DNA of 64,000 nt, taken from the NCBI GenBank assembly GCA_963925675.1, contig CAWUSW010000037.1:52748-116747 (forward strand). Direction: 5' to 3'. Shown here in pieces: positions 29,713-39,520 of this stretch (position 1 is the stretch's first letter; every line of letters starts with the position of its first letter). Source of the stretch: Eutrophocola sp963925675. Lineage in GTDB: Bacteria; Pseudomonadota; Gammaproteobacteria; Pseudomonadales; Pseudohongiellaceae. A program made the position numbers and the translations under genes. The notes below the pieces were generated by a model, which did no database searches, was not told the DNA's origin, and saw only the letters and a program-made list of their open reading frames with translations.

Positions 29713-31623
29713 TTAGGGAGAAAGCGCCGTCTGACATTCCTGGCATTGCAGATACAAGCCATTGGGGTCGTTGAACTGGAATATGGCCTGCAGGTTCTCA
29801 TTCACTACTGTGTAGAAATCAGCAATAACTGAATTTGTGGCAATAGCTTCCTGTGACATGAAATGTCTTTTTATTGCAGGATTGAAAACGAAATTTATCG
29901 CAGATGTAAATGTCACACTGTTTGCCAGATCCTGGATCAGTTGTTGTCCAGGAGTCAGCTCTTGCTTGATGATCTGGATTGCATAACTTTCCAATTGCGC
30001 GAGAGTCGCTGCCGATGCTACTGCCTGTTCCAGATTACCAATTTTATCTACCAGTCCAAGGGTCAATGCATCTTCCCCTGACCACACTCGACCGCGGGCC
30101 AGGGCATCAGCCTCCTCAACACTCATATTTCTTGCTGTAGCTACCAGACTAATAAAACGCCTGTAACCGTCTTCCAGAGTAAGTTGCAGTATGTTGCCAG
30201 CAAGGTCGGGTAATTCGCGACCGACAGCTAGTGCTCCGGCGAGTTCAGTAGTCCCGACCCCGTCAGTATTGATGCCAAGTTTGCCAAAGCTTTCCTCAAA
30301 GGTCGGGTAGAGTCCGAAAATACCAATTGATCCGGTAATAGTGCTGTTACTGGCCCAGATCTCATCAGCAGCTGTTGCTATCCAGTAGCCCCCTGAAGCC
30401 GCAACACTGCCCATGGAAACCACTAATGGCTTGCCTGCATTAACCAGTGCTTCGAGTTCGTTGCGAATAACTTCGGAAGCAAATGCGCTGCCACCAGGGC
30501 TGTCGACACGCAAAACAACAGCTTTGATGCTGTCATTTTCTCTGGCCTGGCGAATCAACCCTTGCAGTGTGTCGCCGCCAATTTCTCCGGCGGTTCGACG
30601 ACCATCATAAATAGTGCCACTGGCAACGATAATGCCAATTTTGTCATTACTTTGTTGCAGAGTGTTTAGTTGATTATTTCGCGCAGAAAGATAGTTCTCA
30701 ACATTAATATGCAGAAAGTCATCATTACCACTTGTCGGGCCAATGCTTTCTTTGAGGTACTCATTTAGCTCGCCGCGATTCATCACGGAATCTACCAGGT
30801 TCCGATCCACTGCCAGTTGAGCAAAGTCGCCGTTAAATTCAGCCAGGTGAGTATCCAGATTGCTGATCAGCTCACCTAAAAAGTTGGCTTCAAAATCTCG
30901 GGATTGATTGATATTGTCGATATATTGCCGCCATAAATCGCCAATCCAGTCATTTGCCGCTTCTCGGGCTTCTTCAGACATATTGTTACGCTCATAGGGC
31001 TCTACGGCAGATTTATATTCACCGACTCTGAATATATGCACATTGACTCCCAGTTTATCCAGCGCGTCCCGATAGTAATATTGATAGGTGCTGAATCCTT
31101 CCAGACCAATACTGCCCATTGGATTTAATATAATTTCATTGGCGTGCGCAGCAAGGTAATACTGTCCCTGGGTGTAGTTATCAGCCACGGCGTATACTTT
31201 TTTACCGCTCTCTGTGAACTGTTGCAGGGCTTTGCCAATTTCCTGGAGTTTGCTGAAACCGGAAGGTTGCAGGTTATTGAGTGATAACACGATGGAAGAA
31301 ATATCATCATCGGTGCTTGCAAAGTCGATGGCATCAAGCAGGTCCTGCAATAACACCTCGGCATTAACGTTATTTCCCAGGGAGTCGGCCATCAGTACAT
31401 TTAAGGGATCGACGAAAGTAAGTTGGTCAACAATAGCTCCTTCGGGATTAATCAGTAGAGCGCTACCTCTCTGGACCATAATAGGAGGCTCACCGAAAAG
31501 GGAGCCTACAATGATCAGTAACAGAGAAATAAAAATGAGATTCAAAATTACCGAACGCAAACCGCGATAAAGCCGGGCCAGTCCGCTAAAGAATTTTCCG
31601 AGTGTGCTGGTGGGGGTTGTCAT
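29713..31623 (-). CDS. sppA: Signal peptide peptidase SppA, 67K type
   Basis: Inner-membrane serine protease that degrades cleaved signal peptides. Seen: 636 aa; N-terminal transmembrane helix (~24-44); and two ClpP-like halves, the double-length form of E. coli. Catalytic dyad: K204 in GEYKSAVEPYERNNMS of the N-terminal half and S410 in GSVAASGGYWIA of the C-terminal half, matching K209/S409 of the E. coli enzyme. First gene of a minus-strand stretch, convergent with hda. Confidence 0.94.
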   Translation of the reverse strand: MTTPTSTLGKFFSGLARLYRGLRSVILNLIFISLLLIIVGSLFGEPPIMVQRGSALLINPEGAIVDQLTFVDPLNVLMADSLGNNVNAEVLLQDLLDAIDFASTDDDISSIVLSLNNLQPSGFSKLQEIGKALQQFTESGKKVYAVADNYTQGQYYLAAHANEIILNPMGSIGLEGFSTYQYYYRDALDKLGVNVHIFRVGEYKSAVEPYERNNMSEEAREAANDWIGDLWRQYIDNINQSRDFEANFLGELISNLDTHLAEFNGDFAQLAVDRNLVDSVMNRGELNEYLKESIGPTSGNDDFLHINVENYLSARNNQLNTLQQSNDKIGIIVASGTIYDGRRTAGEIGGDTLQGLIRQARENDSIKAVVLRVDSPGGSAFASEVIRNELEALVNAGKPLVVSMGSVAASGGYWIATAADEIWASNSTITGSIGIFGLYPTFEESFGKLGINTDGVGTTELAGALAVGRELPDLAGNILQLTLEDGYRRFISLVATARNMSVEEADALARGRVWSGEDALTLGLVDKIGNLEQAVASAATLAQLESYAIQIIKQELTPGQQLIQDLANSVTFTSAINFVFNPAIKRHFMSQEAIATNSVIADFYTVVNENLQAIFQFNDPNGLYLQCQECQTALSP

Positions 31624-31668
31624 ATTAAGAGTAAATATCCGTTGTTAGTAGCGAATAGTGGCGGGCCG

Positions 31669-32013
31669 TCAGGCAGTATTTCGCGATGCCCGGATAAAAA
31701 TGATAGCTGAAAAAAACACGATGAGACAGATCAAGGTCTCGATCAAACCGAAAAGCATGCGCCCTGGCGTAAAACACAGGAGTATTCCCTGTACCAGAAA
31801 AAAAAGATCGACGAAGCAAAGCCATTGAATGGCGCGGGAAGAACCCTGCAATTGCCCGGGCAGCGTCATGGCAAGGGGAATTAATTGCACAATGAGGATG
31901 ACGGGATTAAAGGCATTGCTGAAAAAGTTGATGATGAGAATCATGCACAGCAATAAAAGGGTGGAAATTAATACAATGCGTGCGGCGAGCTTTTTGACGT
32001 CAGTGGCTGTCAT
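31669..32013 (-). CDS. DUF2069 family membrane protein
   Basis: A 114-residue protein with about four hydrophobic helices (residues ~12-32, 36-52, 63-82, 86-108) and the conserved PLAMTLPGQLQGSSRAIQWLCFVDLFF pattern of DUF2069. It follows wrbA by 21 bp in the arsC-wrbA-DUF2069 order I recall from Pseudomonas, so it is part of that operon. Function unknown. Confidence 0.85.
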   Translation of the reverse strand: MTATDVKKLAARIVLISTLLLLCMILIINFFSNAFNPVILIVQLIPLAMTLPGQLQGSSRAIQWLCFVDLFFLVQGILLCFTPGRMLFGLIETLICLIVFFSAIIFIRASRNTA

Positions 32014-32034
32014 TAATTGGATGTCACTTATAGG

Positions 32035-32634
32035 TCAATTAGAGAGTTTCAGTGCCATGGTGGCGAGTCGTTTACCTAAGGCCAGGCATAAAGCTTCTTC
32101 ATGTTCAGACAGAGCGCTTTCATTTGACGGGCCGGCAACATGGGAGGGGCCATAGGGAGTTCCTCCGCTACTGGTTTCGCTGAGAGCAGATTCAGTATAG
32201 GGCAGCCCACAAAAGAGCATGCCATGATGCAGTAGAGGGAGCATCATCGACAGCAAAGTACTTTCCTGGCCGCCATGTAAGCTGGCTGTTGATGTAAACA
32301 CGCCTGCGGGCTTGTCGACCAATGAGCCACTTAGCCATTGTGCAGCGGTACCATCCAGGAAATATTTCATCGGTGCAGCCATATTGCCGAAACGGGTAGG
32401 GCTGCCCAGAGCTAGACCACAGCAATTGGCAAGGTCTTCTTCTGTACAGTAAATCGCACCTTCTTCCGGAATTGCTGCTTCCACAGCCTCGGTAACGGAG
32501 GAGACTTTGGGCACAGTACGCAGCAGGGCATTCATGCCGTCAACAGATTCAATACCACGGGCAATCAACTTGGCCATTTCAGCCACTGAGCCATGGAGTG
32601 AATAATAAAGTACAAGGATATAAGGTTTCGTCAT
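32035..32634 (-). CDS. wrbA: NAD(P)H:quinone oxidoreductase, WrbA type
   Basis: Flavodoxin-like FMN enzyme that reduces quinones by two electrons, protecting against redox cycling in the cytosol. Seen: 199 aa; phosphate-binding YYSLHGSVAEMA (~10-21); GSPTRFGNMAAPMKYFLDGT (~77-96); and FTSTASLHGGQESTLLSM, the WrbA signature. Ten bp after arsC and 21 bp before the DUF2069 gene, so one operon. Confidence 0.92.
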   Translation of the reverse strand: MTKPYILVLYYSLHGSVAEMAKLIARGIESVDGMNALLRTVPKVSSVTEAVEAAIPEEGAIYCTEEDLANCCGLALGSPTRFGNMAAPMKYFLDGTAAQWLSGSLVDKPAGVFTSTASLHGGQESTLLSMMLPLLHHGMLFCGLPYTESALSETSSGGTPYGPSHVAGPSNESALSEHEEALCLALGKRLATMALKLSN

Positions 32635-32644
32635 AAGGTTATTT

Positions 32645-32995
32645 CTACAGCAATGTCAGAACGTTTTCAGGAGGTCTGCCCAATATTGCCTTTTCGCCGG
32701 CAACAACAATCGGGCGCTCAATTAATTTGGGCTCTGTAAGCATCGCTGAAATAAGTTGCTCATCGGTCAGCGATTTATCAGCGAGTCCATTTACTTTGTA
32801 GGCTTCTTCAGAGGATCTTAGAAGATCCCTGGCACCAATGCCCAGTTTGGTGAGCAGACTCTTGAGATCAGCCTTTGAAGGCGGGTTCTCAAGATAGAGA
32901 ATAATTTCTGGTGTAATGTTATTGTCCTGCAATATTTTCAGGGTTTGCCTTGATTTAGAGCACCGTGGATTGTGGTAAATTGTGATATTACTCAT
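32645..32995 (-). CDS. arsC: Arsenate reductase, glutaredoxin-dependent (ArsC family)
   Basis: Thioredoxin-fold reductase of arsenate to arsenite with glutathione/glutaredoxin. Seen: 116 aa, catalytic C12 in YHNPRCSKSRQTL, and IERPIVV carrying one of the conserved Arg residues. Length matches the short ArsC group conserved next to wrbA, whose physiological substrate is not always arsenate. Divergent from yihY. Confidence 0.9.
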   Translation of the reverse strand: MSNITIYHNPRCSKSRQTLKILQDNNITPEIILYLENPPSKADLKSLLTKLGIGARDLLRSSEEAYKVNGLADKSLTDEQLISAMLTEPKLIERPIVVAGEKAILGRPPENVLTLL

Positions 32996-33071
32996 ATCTT
33001 GACCTGCGTAAAAATGGGACAGAATAAAATGGGGCTATGGTAGTCATCCTGCTGATATTAAACAAGGCGAT

Positions 33072-34382
33072 ATGAAAACAGTAAAAGTTAAACAAAGTGG
33101 TTTTTCGCAATGGGCTAAACCCGAAGTAATCTGGCGTTTTCTCACATTTGTGTTCAAAGAGTCATTGGCGAATCAGGGCTTGGAAAATGCCAAGTCGCTG
33201 ACCTATATGTCATTGTTTGCTGTGGTGCCGCTATTGACGCTTATTTTGGCTATTCTCTCGGCATTTCCCTCATTCCAGGTGTTTGGTAACCAGATTCAGG
33301 ACATGATTTTTAATCGCTTGTTGCCTTCATCAAGCAGTGAGCTGGAAGTTTATCTGTCTGATTTCTCAGCACAGGCAAAAAACCTGACATGGATTGGTGC
33401 TGTCATGTTGCTGGCAACGGCTTATTTAATGCTGGTTAATATCGAGCGCAGCTTTAACAGAATATGGAGTGTTGCCCAGCAACGTAAAGGCATTGCCAGC
33501 TTTCTGCTGTACTGGAGTGTGTTGAGTCTGAGTCCATTGCTTCTGGGCGTGGGTTTTGCTATCAGCTCCTATATCACCTCTTTTACACTTTTCGAAAAGT
33601 TTACAGAGGTGTCAGATATTGTAGGGGCTAAAAGTGTGGTTCTCAGTATATTTCCCGCAGTCACCACTACTATTGCTTTCACACTTCTTTATGTGGCTGT
33701 GCCTAATTGTGGAGTACGCCTCAGGCATGCTTTAACCGGTGGTCTGGTTGTGGCGCTGTTGTTCATTATCGTTAAATGGATATTCAGCCGTTTTATTGCA
33801 ACGGCAAGTTATGAATTCGTTTACGGTACTTTTGCCGCTATTCCAATCTTCCTGCTCTGGCTCTATATATGTTGGGCAGTCATTCTTTTTGGGGCCAATC
33901 TTGTTCGAGCCATACCCATTTTCCGCACACATCTCATCAAGGAGCAGATTCATCCAACACTTCTGATTATTGCCTTGTTACACAAGTTCTGGATGAATCA
34001 CCGAGAAGGTAACAGTGTCCGAGTCAGGGAGTTGATTGAAAGTGACTGGCCGTTTCAGGACGATCAACTGGATAGCTGTCTGAGTATTTTGCTGGCAAAG
34101 AAAATTATCAGAGCCTGTGGAGAAAATGAATATATTCTCAACCGGGATCTTGAAGATCTTACCTTTTGGGAAATACAGGTGTTATTGCCCTGGGGAATGC
34201 CCGGACGAAAGGATTTGAAGAAGGAGCTGCCAACATCGATTGTTCAGCACTTGTCATCTTTGCAAGAACTCAGGGAATCGTTCTCCACTGTTGAGGATAT
34301 TGCCCGACAGAACTTAAATCGTTCAATAGCCGGGCTGTTTCGAAGCAGTAAAGTGGCAGGCAATGAAATTGAAAATAATTGA
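33072..34382 (+). CDS. yihY: YihY/virulence factor BrkB family inner-membrane protein
   Basis: A 436-residue membrane protein with about six helices in residues 30-290, preserving the family motif NAKSLTYMSLFAVVPLLTLILAI and LLWLYICWAVILFGANLVRA. The cytosolic C-terminal ~150 residues look like a winged-helix-type domain. It was formerly annotated as ribonuclease BN, an assignment now discarded for this family; its role is unknown. Divergent from arsC, convergent with proS. Confidence 0.88.
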   Translation: MKTVKVKQSGFSQWAKPEVIWRFLTFVFKESLANQGLENAKSLTYMSLFAVVPLLTLILAILSAFPSFQVFGNQIQDMIFNRLLPSSSSELEVYLSDFSAQAKNLTWIGAVMLLATAYLMLVNIERSFNRIWSVAQQRKGIASFLLYWSVLSLSPLLLGVGFAISSYITSFTLFEKFTEVSDIVGAKSVVLSIFPAVTTTIAFTLLYVAVPNCGVRLRHALTGGLVVALLFIIVKWIFSRFIATASYEFVYGTFAAIPIFLLWLYICWAVILFGANLVRAIPIFRTHLIKEQIHPTLLIIALLHKFWMNHREGNSVRVRELIESDWPFQDDQLDSCLSILLAKKIIRACGENEYILNRDLEDLTFWEIQVLLPWGMPGRKDLKKELPTSIVQHLSSLQELRESFSTVEDIARQNLNRSIAGLFRSSKVAGNEIENN

Positions 34383-34442
34383 AAGCAATAAAGACTGAAC
34401 TTTAACTACCTGAACAATTTATTCACTCTGAATTTATAGCGA

Positions 34443-36176
34443 TTAATCTATTTTAACAGTCTTTTTAAGAAAGGCGACAATGTCTGAAACGGCGACATCC
34501 TGAGTATCCTGCATGCCACGCTTTTTGTACTCTACCAGTCCATTTTCCAAGCCGCGGTCAGAAACCACGAGGCGGTGCGGAATGCCAATCAATTCCATAT
34601 CGGCAAATTTAACACCCGGACTGGTTTTCTTGTCTCGGTCATCCAGTAAGACATCCAGCCCAATAGCTTGCAATTGCACATAGAGAGATTCGCTTACCGT
34701 AGTAACTTCTTCTGATTTGTGGGCATTAAGTGGAATGATGACCACATGAAAAGGAGCGATATTGTCAGGCCAGATAATGCCTTTCTCGTCATGACATTGT
34801 TCAATAGCCGCAGCGACAATGCGACTGACACCAATACCATAACAACCCATTTCCATAATTGCGCTTTTGCCGTTTTCATCGAGCACAGTGGCATTCATTG
34901 CGGCACTGTATTTATTGCCCAGTTGGAAAATATGTCCAACTTCTATGCCTCGCTTGATCGATAAGGTGCCATTACCATCAGGGCTGGTATCACCTTCCTC
35001 GACATTACGCAGGTCTTCAATGCTGTCAATCCTGGCATCTCTGTCCCAATTGGCACCACTGTAATGGTGGCCATCCTGATTTGCGCCGCACACAAAGTCC
35101 GCCAATATGGCTGCATCTCTGTCCACAATGACTTTTACAGGCGCTTTTACCGGGCCTATAGAGCCGGGTTCGCAATTGATCGTTGCTCTGATCTGTTCCT
35201 CATTGGCAAAAGTAAGTGGAGATAAGACACCTGATACTTTTGTAGCTTTTACTTCGTTGAGCTGATGGTCGCCGCGCAGTACCAGGGCAATAAGCGTTTG
35301 CACGCCATCGTCATCATCATCTGACAGCACTACCAGTGTTTTAACCGTGCTGGATTTGTTGACGCCGAGGAAATTGCAGACATCATCAATGCTGCGACTA
35401 TCAGGCGTTGGTATAAGTGTCAGTTCTGCCGAGGGGGATGGTCTCTCTGCCTGGGGAGCCTGGGCAGATGCCATTTCCAGGTTTGCGGCATAGTCACTCT
35501 GATCGCTAAATACGATCTCATCTTCACCTGAATCGGCGAGTACATGAAATTCATGTGACTTGTTGCCGCCGATATTGCCAGAATCCGCTTCAACGGCGCG
35601 AAAGCTGAAACCAAAACGGGAGAATATATTGCTGTAGGTGTCATACATCAGCTGATAAGTCTGATCCAGCGAGTCTTGGTCCAGGTGAAAGGAATAGGCA
35701 TCCTTCATAATGAATTCCCTTGAACGCATTACGCCAAAACGTGGGCGTCTTTCATCGCGAAACTTGGTTTGAATCTGGTAAATATTCATGGGCAGCTGTT
35801 TATAGCTGTTAATTTCATTGCGTACTATGTCAGTTATGACTTCTTCATGGGTTGGGCCAAGACAAAAATCGCGATCATGTCTGTCTTTAAAGCGTTGCAA
35901 TTCATCGCCCATGACATCCCAGCGGCCAGATTCTTCCCAGAGTTCGGCCGGTTGTACAACCGGCATGGATACTTCCAGGGCGCCAGCATTGTCCATTTCC
36001 TCTCTGACTATTCGAGAAACTTTCTGCAGTACTCGCAAACCATTGGGCAGCCAGTTATATAGACCTGATGCTAATTTACGGATCATGCCAGCCTTCAGCA
36101 TTAACTGGTGACTGATGACCACTGCATCTGCAGGGGTTTCTTTGGTTGTTGCAATAAGATATTTGGATGTGCGCAT
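34443..36176 (-). CDS. proS: Prolyl-tRNA synthetase
   Basis: Class II aminoacyl-tRNA synthetase for tRNA-Pro. Seen: 577 aa; motif 1 region (GLYNWLPNGLRVLQKVSRIVREEMD); motif 2 (FRDERRPRFGVMRSREFIMKDAYSFH); and an insertion domain (~230-385) of the YbaK type that edits Ala-tRNA-Pro. Motif 3 is GCYGIGVSRIVAAAIEQ. The C-terminal anticodon-binding domain includes LDDRDKKTSPGVKFADMELIG. The bacterial long form. Confidence 0.96.
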   Translation of the reverse strand: MRTSKYLIATTKETPADAVVISHQLMLKAGMIRKLASGLYNWLPNGLRVLQKVSRIVREEMDNAGALEVSMPVVQPAELWEESGRWDVMGDELQRFKDRHDRDFCLGPTHEEVITDIVRNEINSYKQLPMNIYQIQTKFRDERRPRFGVMRSREFIMKDAYSFHLDQDSLDQTYQLMYDTYSNIFSRFGFSFRAVEADSGNIGGNKSHEFHVLADSGEDEIVFSDQSDYAANLEMASAQAPQAERPSPSAELTLIPTPDSRSIDDVCNFLGVNKSSTVKTLVVLSDDDDDGVQTLIALVLRGDHQLNEVKATKVSGVLSPLTFANEEQIRATINCEPGSIGPVKAPVKVIVDRDAAILADFVCGANQDGHHYSGANWDRDARIDSIEDLRNVEEGDTSPDGNGTLSIKRGIEVGHIFQLGNKYSAAMNATVLDENGKSAIMEMGCYGIGVSRIVAAAIEQCHDEKGIIWPDNIAPFHVVIIPLNAHKSEEVTTVSESLYVQLQAIGLDVLLDDRDKKTSPGVKFADMELIGIPHRLVVSDRGLENGLVEYKKRGMQDTQDVAVSDIVAFLKKTVKID

Positions 36177-36281
36177 ATGGAATTAATACTGATTTAAGTA
36201 ATGAAAGTAAATGGGTCTTGATCCAACTGAATAATCTAACGATAGACCAATAAGAAATGGAATTAAATAGTTCAATAAATA

Positions 36282-36307
36282 GAAAAGCAGCCCTGAGGCT
36301 GCTTTTC
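36282..36307 (-). terminator. Rho-independent terminator downstream of the HU-like gene
   Basis: Perfect stem GAAAAGCAGCC-CT/CA-GGCTGCTTTTC on both strands with flanking A and T runs, 62 bp after the HU-like gene stop and about 105 bp before the proS start. Confidence 0.85.
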
Positions 36308-36368
36308 CAATACTTATCTCAGAGTGTGTCTACCGGGGTATTTGACCCGAATAGATTAAATCTGGTTA

Positions 36369-36740
36369 TTACAAAGCAAATTCTTTCAGTTTTTTCAGTG
36401 GAAGAACCTTAACTCGGGTAGTTGCCGGTTTCTTTGGAATATCCATGAATTCACCTGGACGGAAGGGATTCGGAACATTCTTGCGAGCCGGACGTGCTGG
36501 CCTTTTGACCGCTTTAACTTTCAACAAACCAGGCAGAGTGAATTCACCAACACCTCTTTTCTTGATATGTCTTTCGATCAGATCACCCAGCTCATCAAGT
36601 ACAGATGATACCTGTTTCCTGGTTAGTTCGGTATTTTCCGAAATAGTATTCAGGATTTGGGTTTTTGTGTATTTGTCCTGTATCGCAGTACTCGCTTTTT
36701 TTGCAGCTGCTTTTTTAGCAGCAGGTTGTTTTGCAGCCAT
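36369..36740 (-). CDS. HU-family DNA-binding protein with Lys/Ala-rich N-terminal extension
   Basis: A 123-residue nucleoid-associated protein. Residues 1-17 are a basic AK-rich tail (KQPAAKKAAAKKAS) resembling histone H1 tails. The HU/IHF fold follows (KTQILNTISENTELTRKQVSSVLDELG..., GEFTLPGLLKVK) with the DNA-binding arm PARPARKNVPNPFRPGEF, then a basic C-terminus. Slightly longer than canonical HU (90 aa), as in the long HU-like proteins of several Gammaproteobacteria. RBS AGAGAGACC is upstream. Confidence 0.9.
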   Translation of the reverse strand: MAAKQPAAKKAAAKKASTAIQDKYTKTQILNTISENTELTRKQVSSVLDELGDLIERHIKKRGVGEFTLPGLLKVKAVKRPARPARKNVPNPFRPGEFMDIPKKPATTRVKVLPLKKLKEFAL

Positions 36741-37268
36741 ACTTAGGTCTCTCTTGAATTCGGTTTTGCGTGGTTGTAGTTACCCCGGTTTAGCCGGGAA
36801 CGTTTTTTAAAACTGTGCGATAGTTTTTACAGATTTTTTTTGTCTGCTTCTGTGTAGAGATTGCTCTTTACTCACTTTTCCAAAAAGGAATCAGAGCAAA
36901 AATAGTTTTTGTCCTGAGTGATGAGGCAGATAAAAAAACGCAGGTATTCAGTGTTTTTTTTTTTACAAACGGTCTGTAAATGCACCTTGAGATATCGCAC
37001 TGAATGAGTTGCTATTTATAGCTGAATCGATACTGTCGGGCAAGGGCTTTCTGTATTCTTTTGTACAATTGCCGAACAATTTGCTAAATCATTTTTCTTT
37101 TAAAATAAATTATCAATAAAAGCCTTTGCAAAATATCCTGTCAGCACCAATTTGGGTCATTGCTGCCTGCCTAATTTAGCCTATTATTTAATGCCAGATA
37201 AAAGTGAAATGAGTTACAATACGCGGTTTTTTGTGACCCGATAAAGCGGCTATTCTAGGATAAAATTA
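36741..37268. other. Divergent intergenic region of HU-like and FmdB-like genes
   Basis: 528 bp, AT-rich, with poly-T tracts near 36831-36841 and 36954-36963. At 36784-36810 there is a hairpin CCCGG-TTTAG-CCGGG followed on the plus strand by TTTTTT; it lies in the 5' leader of the HU-like gene. TACAAT at 37214-37219 is a good -10 candidate for fmdB-aspS but lacks a clear -35. No coding frame seen. Confidence 0.55.
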
Positions 37269-37571
37269 ATGCCTATTTATGAATATCATTGTGCGTCCTG
37301 CGGGGCGGATCTGGAAAAGATTCAAAAGTTCAGCGATCCTGTTTTAACAGACTGTCCGTCCTGTGGTAAAGCATCCTTAAAAAAGCTTGTTTCTGCCAGC
37401 AGTTTTCGCCTGAAAGGCTCCGGTTGGTATGAGACCGACTTCAAAACCAAGAAAAAGACGGTAGCTGGAGAAGGCAACTCTGCTGAAAGCAAAACTGCAA
37501 AAACGTCGGAAAGCAGTGGAAAATCAGATAAAAGTGAAAAAAGCACTGCTAAAAAGCCTGATAAAGAGTAG
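37269..37571 (+). CDS. FmdB-type zinc-ribbon protein
   Basis: A 100-residue protein. The N-terminal zinc ribbon has CxxC pairs at YHCASCGADLE and TDCPSCGKASL (four Cys ligands), followed by the SSFRLKGSGWYETDFK motif of the FmdB regulatory family. The remaining ~35 residues are a low-complexity Lys/Ser/Glu tail. In related bacteria this gene directly precedes aspS, as it does here (76 bp). Regulatory role presumed, target unknown. Confidence 0.88.
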   Translation: MPIYEYHCASCGADLEKIQKFSDPVLTDCPSCGKASLKKLVSASSFRLKGSGWYETDFKTKKKTVAGEGNSAESKTAKTSESSGKSDKSEKSTAKKPDKE

Positions 37572-37647
37572 TTAATTAACATAATTGATAAATAACAATC
37601 AGAATTAAGACTATAAATAGTTAAAAAACAGTTAACAGGAATATTTT

Positions 37648-39444
37648 ATGCGAACTCATTACTGTGGCGAACTTAACGAAAGCCACATCGACCAGACAGT
37701 TTCACTTTGCGGATGGGTTCATCGTCGCCGTGACCATGGAGGCGTAATTTTTCTTGATCTGCGCGATCGGGATGGCATAACACAGATTGTTTTTGATCCT
37801 GACACAGTAGAAAGTTTTGCTAATGCAGAGCAGGTTCGTAATGAATTTGTTGTGAAGGTAGTGGGCAGGGTGCGCGCTCGTCCGGAAGGCACAGGTAATT
37901 CTGAAATGTCTACCGGGCAAATTGAAGTGCTGGGTAAGGAACTGGAAATACTCAACGCTGCAGATACACCCCCTTTCCAGCTCGATGAGCATATGGGGGT
38001 CAGCGAAGACGTTCGCCTGCGCAATCGTTTTATTGATTTGCGTCGTCCGGAAATGTTGAATCGGATGAAAATGCGCTCGCAGATCACCAGCAGCATCAGG
38101 CGCTATCTGGACGAAGGGGGCTTTCTTGATATAGAGACTCCAATCCTGACTCGGGCAACTCCGGAAGGTGCCAGAGATTATCTGGTGCCTAGTCGAACCC
38201 ATCCAGGCAAATTTTTTGCGCTTCCCCAATCACCTCAGTTATTCAAACAGCTATTAATGGTGTCGGGCATTGACCGCTATTACCAGATTGCCAAGTGTTT
38301 CAGGGATGAGGACTTGCGTGCAGACCGCCAACCTGAATTCACTCAAATCGATATGGAAACCTCCTTCATGGATGAGGATGAAATTATGGCCATCTCTGAA
38401 ATCATGATTAAGGAAGTGTTTACTAAACATCTGGGTGTTGAATTGCCGGATTTTCCTCGTATGACTCATGAAGAAGCGGTACGTAAATACGGTATTGATC
38501 GACCTGATCTGCGCATTTCAATGCAGCTGGTGGATATTGCAGACCTGATGAAAGAAGTGGAGTTCAAGGTGTTCAATGCTCCAGCCAATGATCCTGCCAG
38601 CAGGGTAGTTGTGCTCAAGGTTGATGGTGGTGCGACTCTCTCGCGCAAACAAATTGATGAATATACTGAATTCGTTGCAATTTACGGTGCCAGGGGCCTC
38701 GCCTGGATCAAAGTCAATGATATAGATGCCGGACTTGAAGGTTTGCAATCTCCCATCCTGAAATTTATGCCAGAAGAAATTGTACAAAAGGTACTGGAAA
38801 GAACTGACGCCAAAACTGGCGATATTCTTTTCTTTGGTGCGGACAAATCCTCCATCGTCAACGAAGCCATCGGTGCGCTAAGAGTACGTCTGGGTGAAGA
38901 TCTGGATATGCTGGAGTGCGAATGGGCACCAGTGTGGGTAGTAGACTTCCCGATGTTTGAATTTGATGAAAAAGAAGGCCGTTATACTTCTGTGCATCAT
39001 CCCTTTACGGCACCTTCCTGCTCACCTGAAGAACTTGCAGCGAATCCAGGCAGCGCCTTGTCGCGTGCTTATGACATGGTGCTCAATGGCACTGAATTGG
39101 GTGGTGGTTCTATTCGTATTAATAAGCCTGAAATGCAAAAAGCAGTCTTTACTATACTGGGCATTAGCCCGGAAGAGGCAGAAGAGAAATTCGGCTTCCT
39201 GCTGAATGGGCTCAGATATGGTTGCCCGCCTCATGGTGGTATTGCTTTTGGTCTGGACCGGCTGGTGATGATGATGACTGGTACCCGGTCCATCAGGGAC
39301 GTGATAGCGTTTCCAAAAACCCAATCAGCCAGCTGCCTGCTTACCAATGCACCAGGTGAAGTCAATAATAAGCAATTACGTGAGCTGAATATCCGCTTAC
39401 GTGAACAAGCCAAACCAGCGGAAACCCCACAAGAGGATTCATAA
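37648..39444 (+). CDS. aspS: Aspartyl-tRNA synthetase
   Basis: Class II synthetase charging tRNA-Asp (possibly also tRNA-Asn in non-discriminating forms). Seen: 598 aa; OB-fold anticodon domain (~1-110, CGWVHRRRDHGGVIFLDLRDR); motif 2 CFRDEDLRADRQPEFTQID; the bacterial GAD insertion (~290-420); and motif 3 GIAFGLDRLVMMMTG. Starts a run of co-directional housekeeping genes through queC. Confidence 0.97.
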   Translation: MRTHYCGELNESHIDQTVSLCGWVHRRRDHGGVIFLDLRDRDGITQIVFDPDTVESFANAEQVRNEFVVKVVGRVRARPEGTGNSEMSTGQIEVLGKELEILNAADTPPFQLDEHMGVSEDVRLRNRFIDLRRPEMLNRMKMRSQITSSIRRYLDEGGFLDIETPILTRATPEGARDYLVPSRTHPGKFFALPQSPQLFKQLLMVSGIDRYYQIAKCFRDEDLRADRQPEFTQIDMETSFMDEDEIMAISEIMIKEVFTKHLGVELPDFPRMTHEEAVRKYGIDRPDLRISMQLVDIADLMKEVEFKVFNAPANDPASRVVVLKVDGGATLSRKQIDEYTEFVAIYGARGLAWIKVNDIDAGLEGLQSPILKFMPEEIVQKVLERTDAKTGDILFFGADKSSIVNEAIGALRVRLGEDLDMLECEWAPVWVVDFPMFEFDEKEGRYTSVHHPFTAPSCSPEELAANPGSALSRAYDMVLNGTELGGGSIRINKPEMQKAVFTILGISPEEAEEKFGFLLNGLRYGCPPHGGIAFGLDRLVMMMTGTRSIRDVIAFPKTQSASCLLTNAPGEVNNKQLRELNIRLREQAKPAETPQEDS

Positions 39445-39520
39445 CAGTCTGGCTTGGCTGTGTTTTGCTGATAAGCAATAATTGCATTAATTATTACCGG
39501 GGAAAAACGAAGGGTGAGCA

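Noticed and set aside
36369..36740. Histone H1-like or AlgP protein
   Set aside because: The basic tail is short and is followed by a full HU/IHF fold with the DNA-binding arm, so HU family is the better call.
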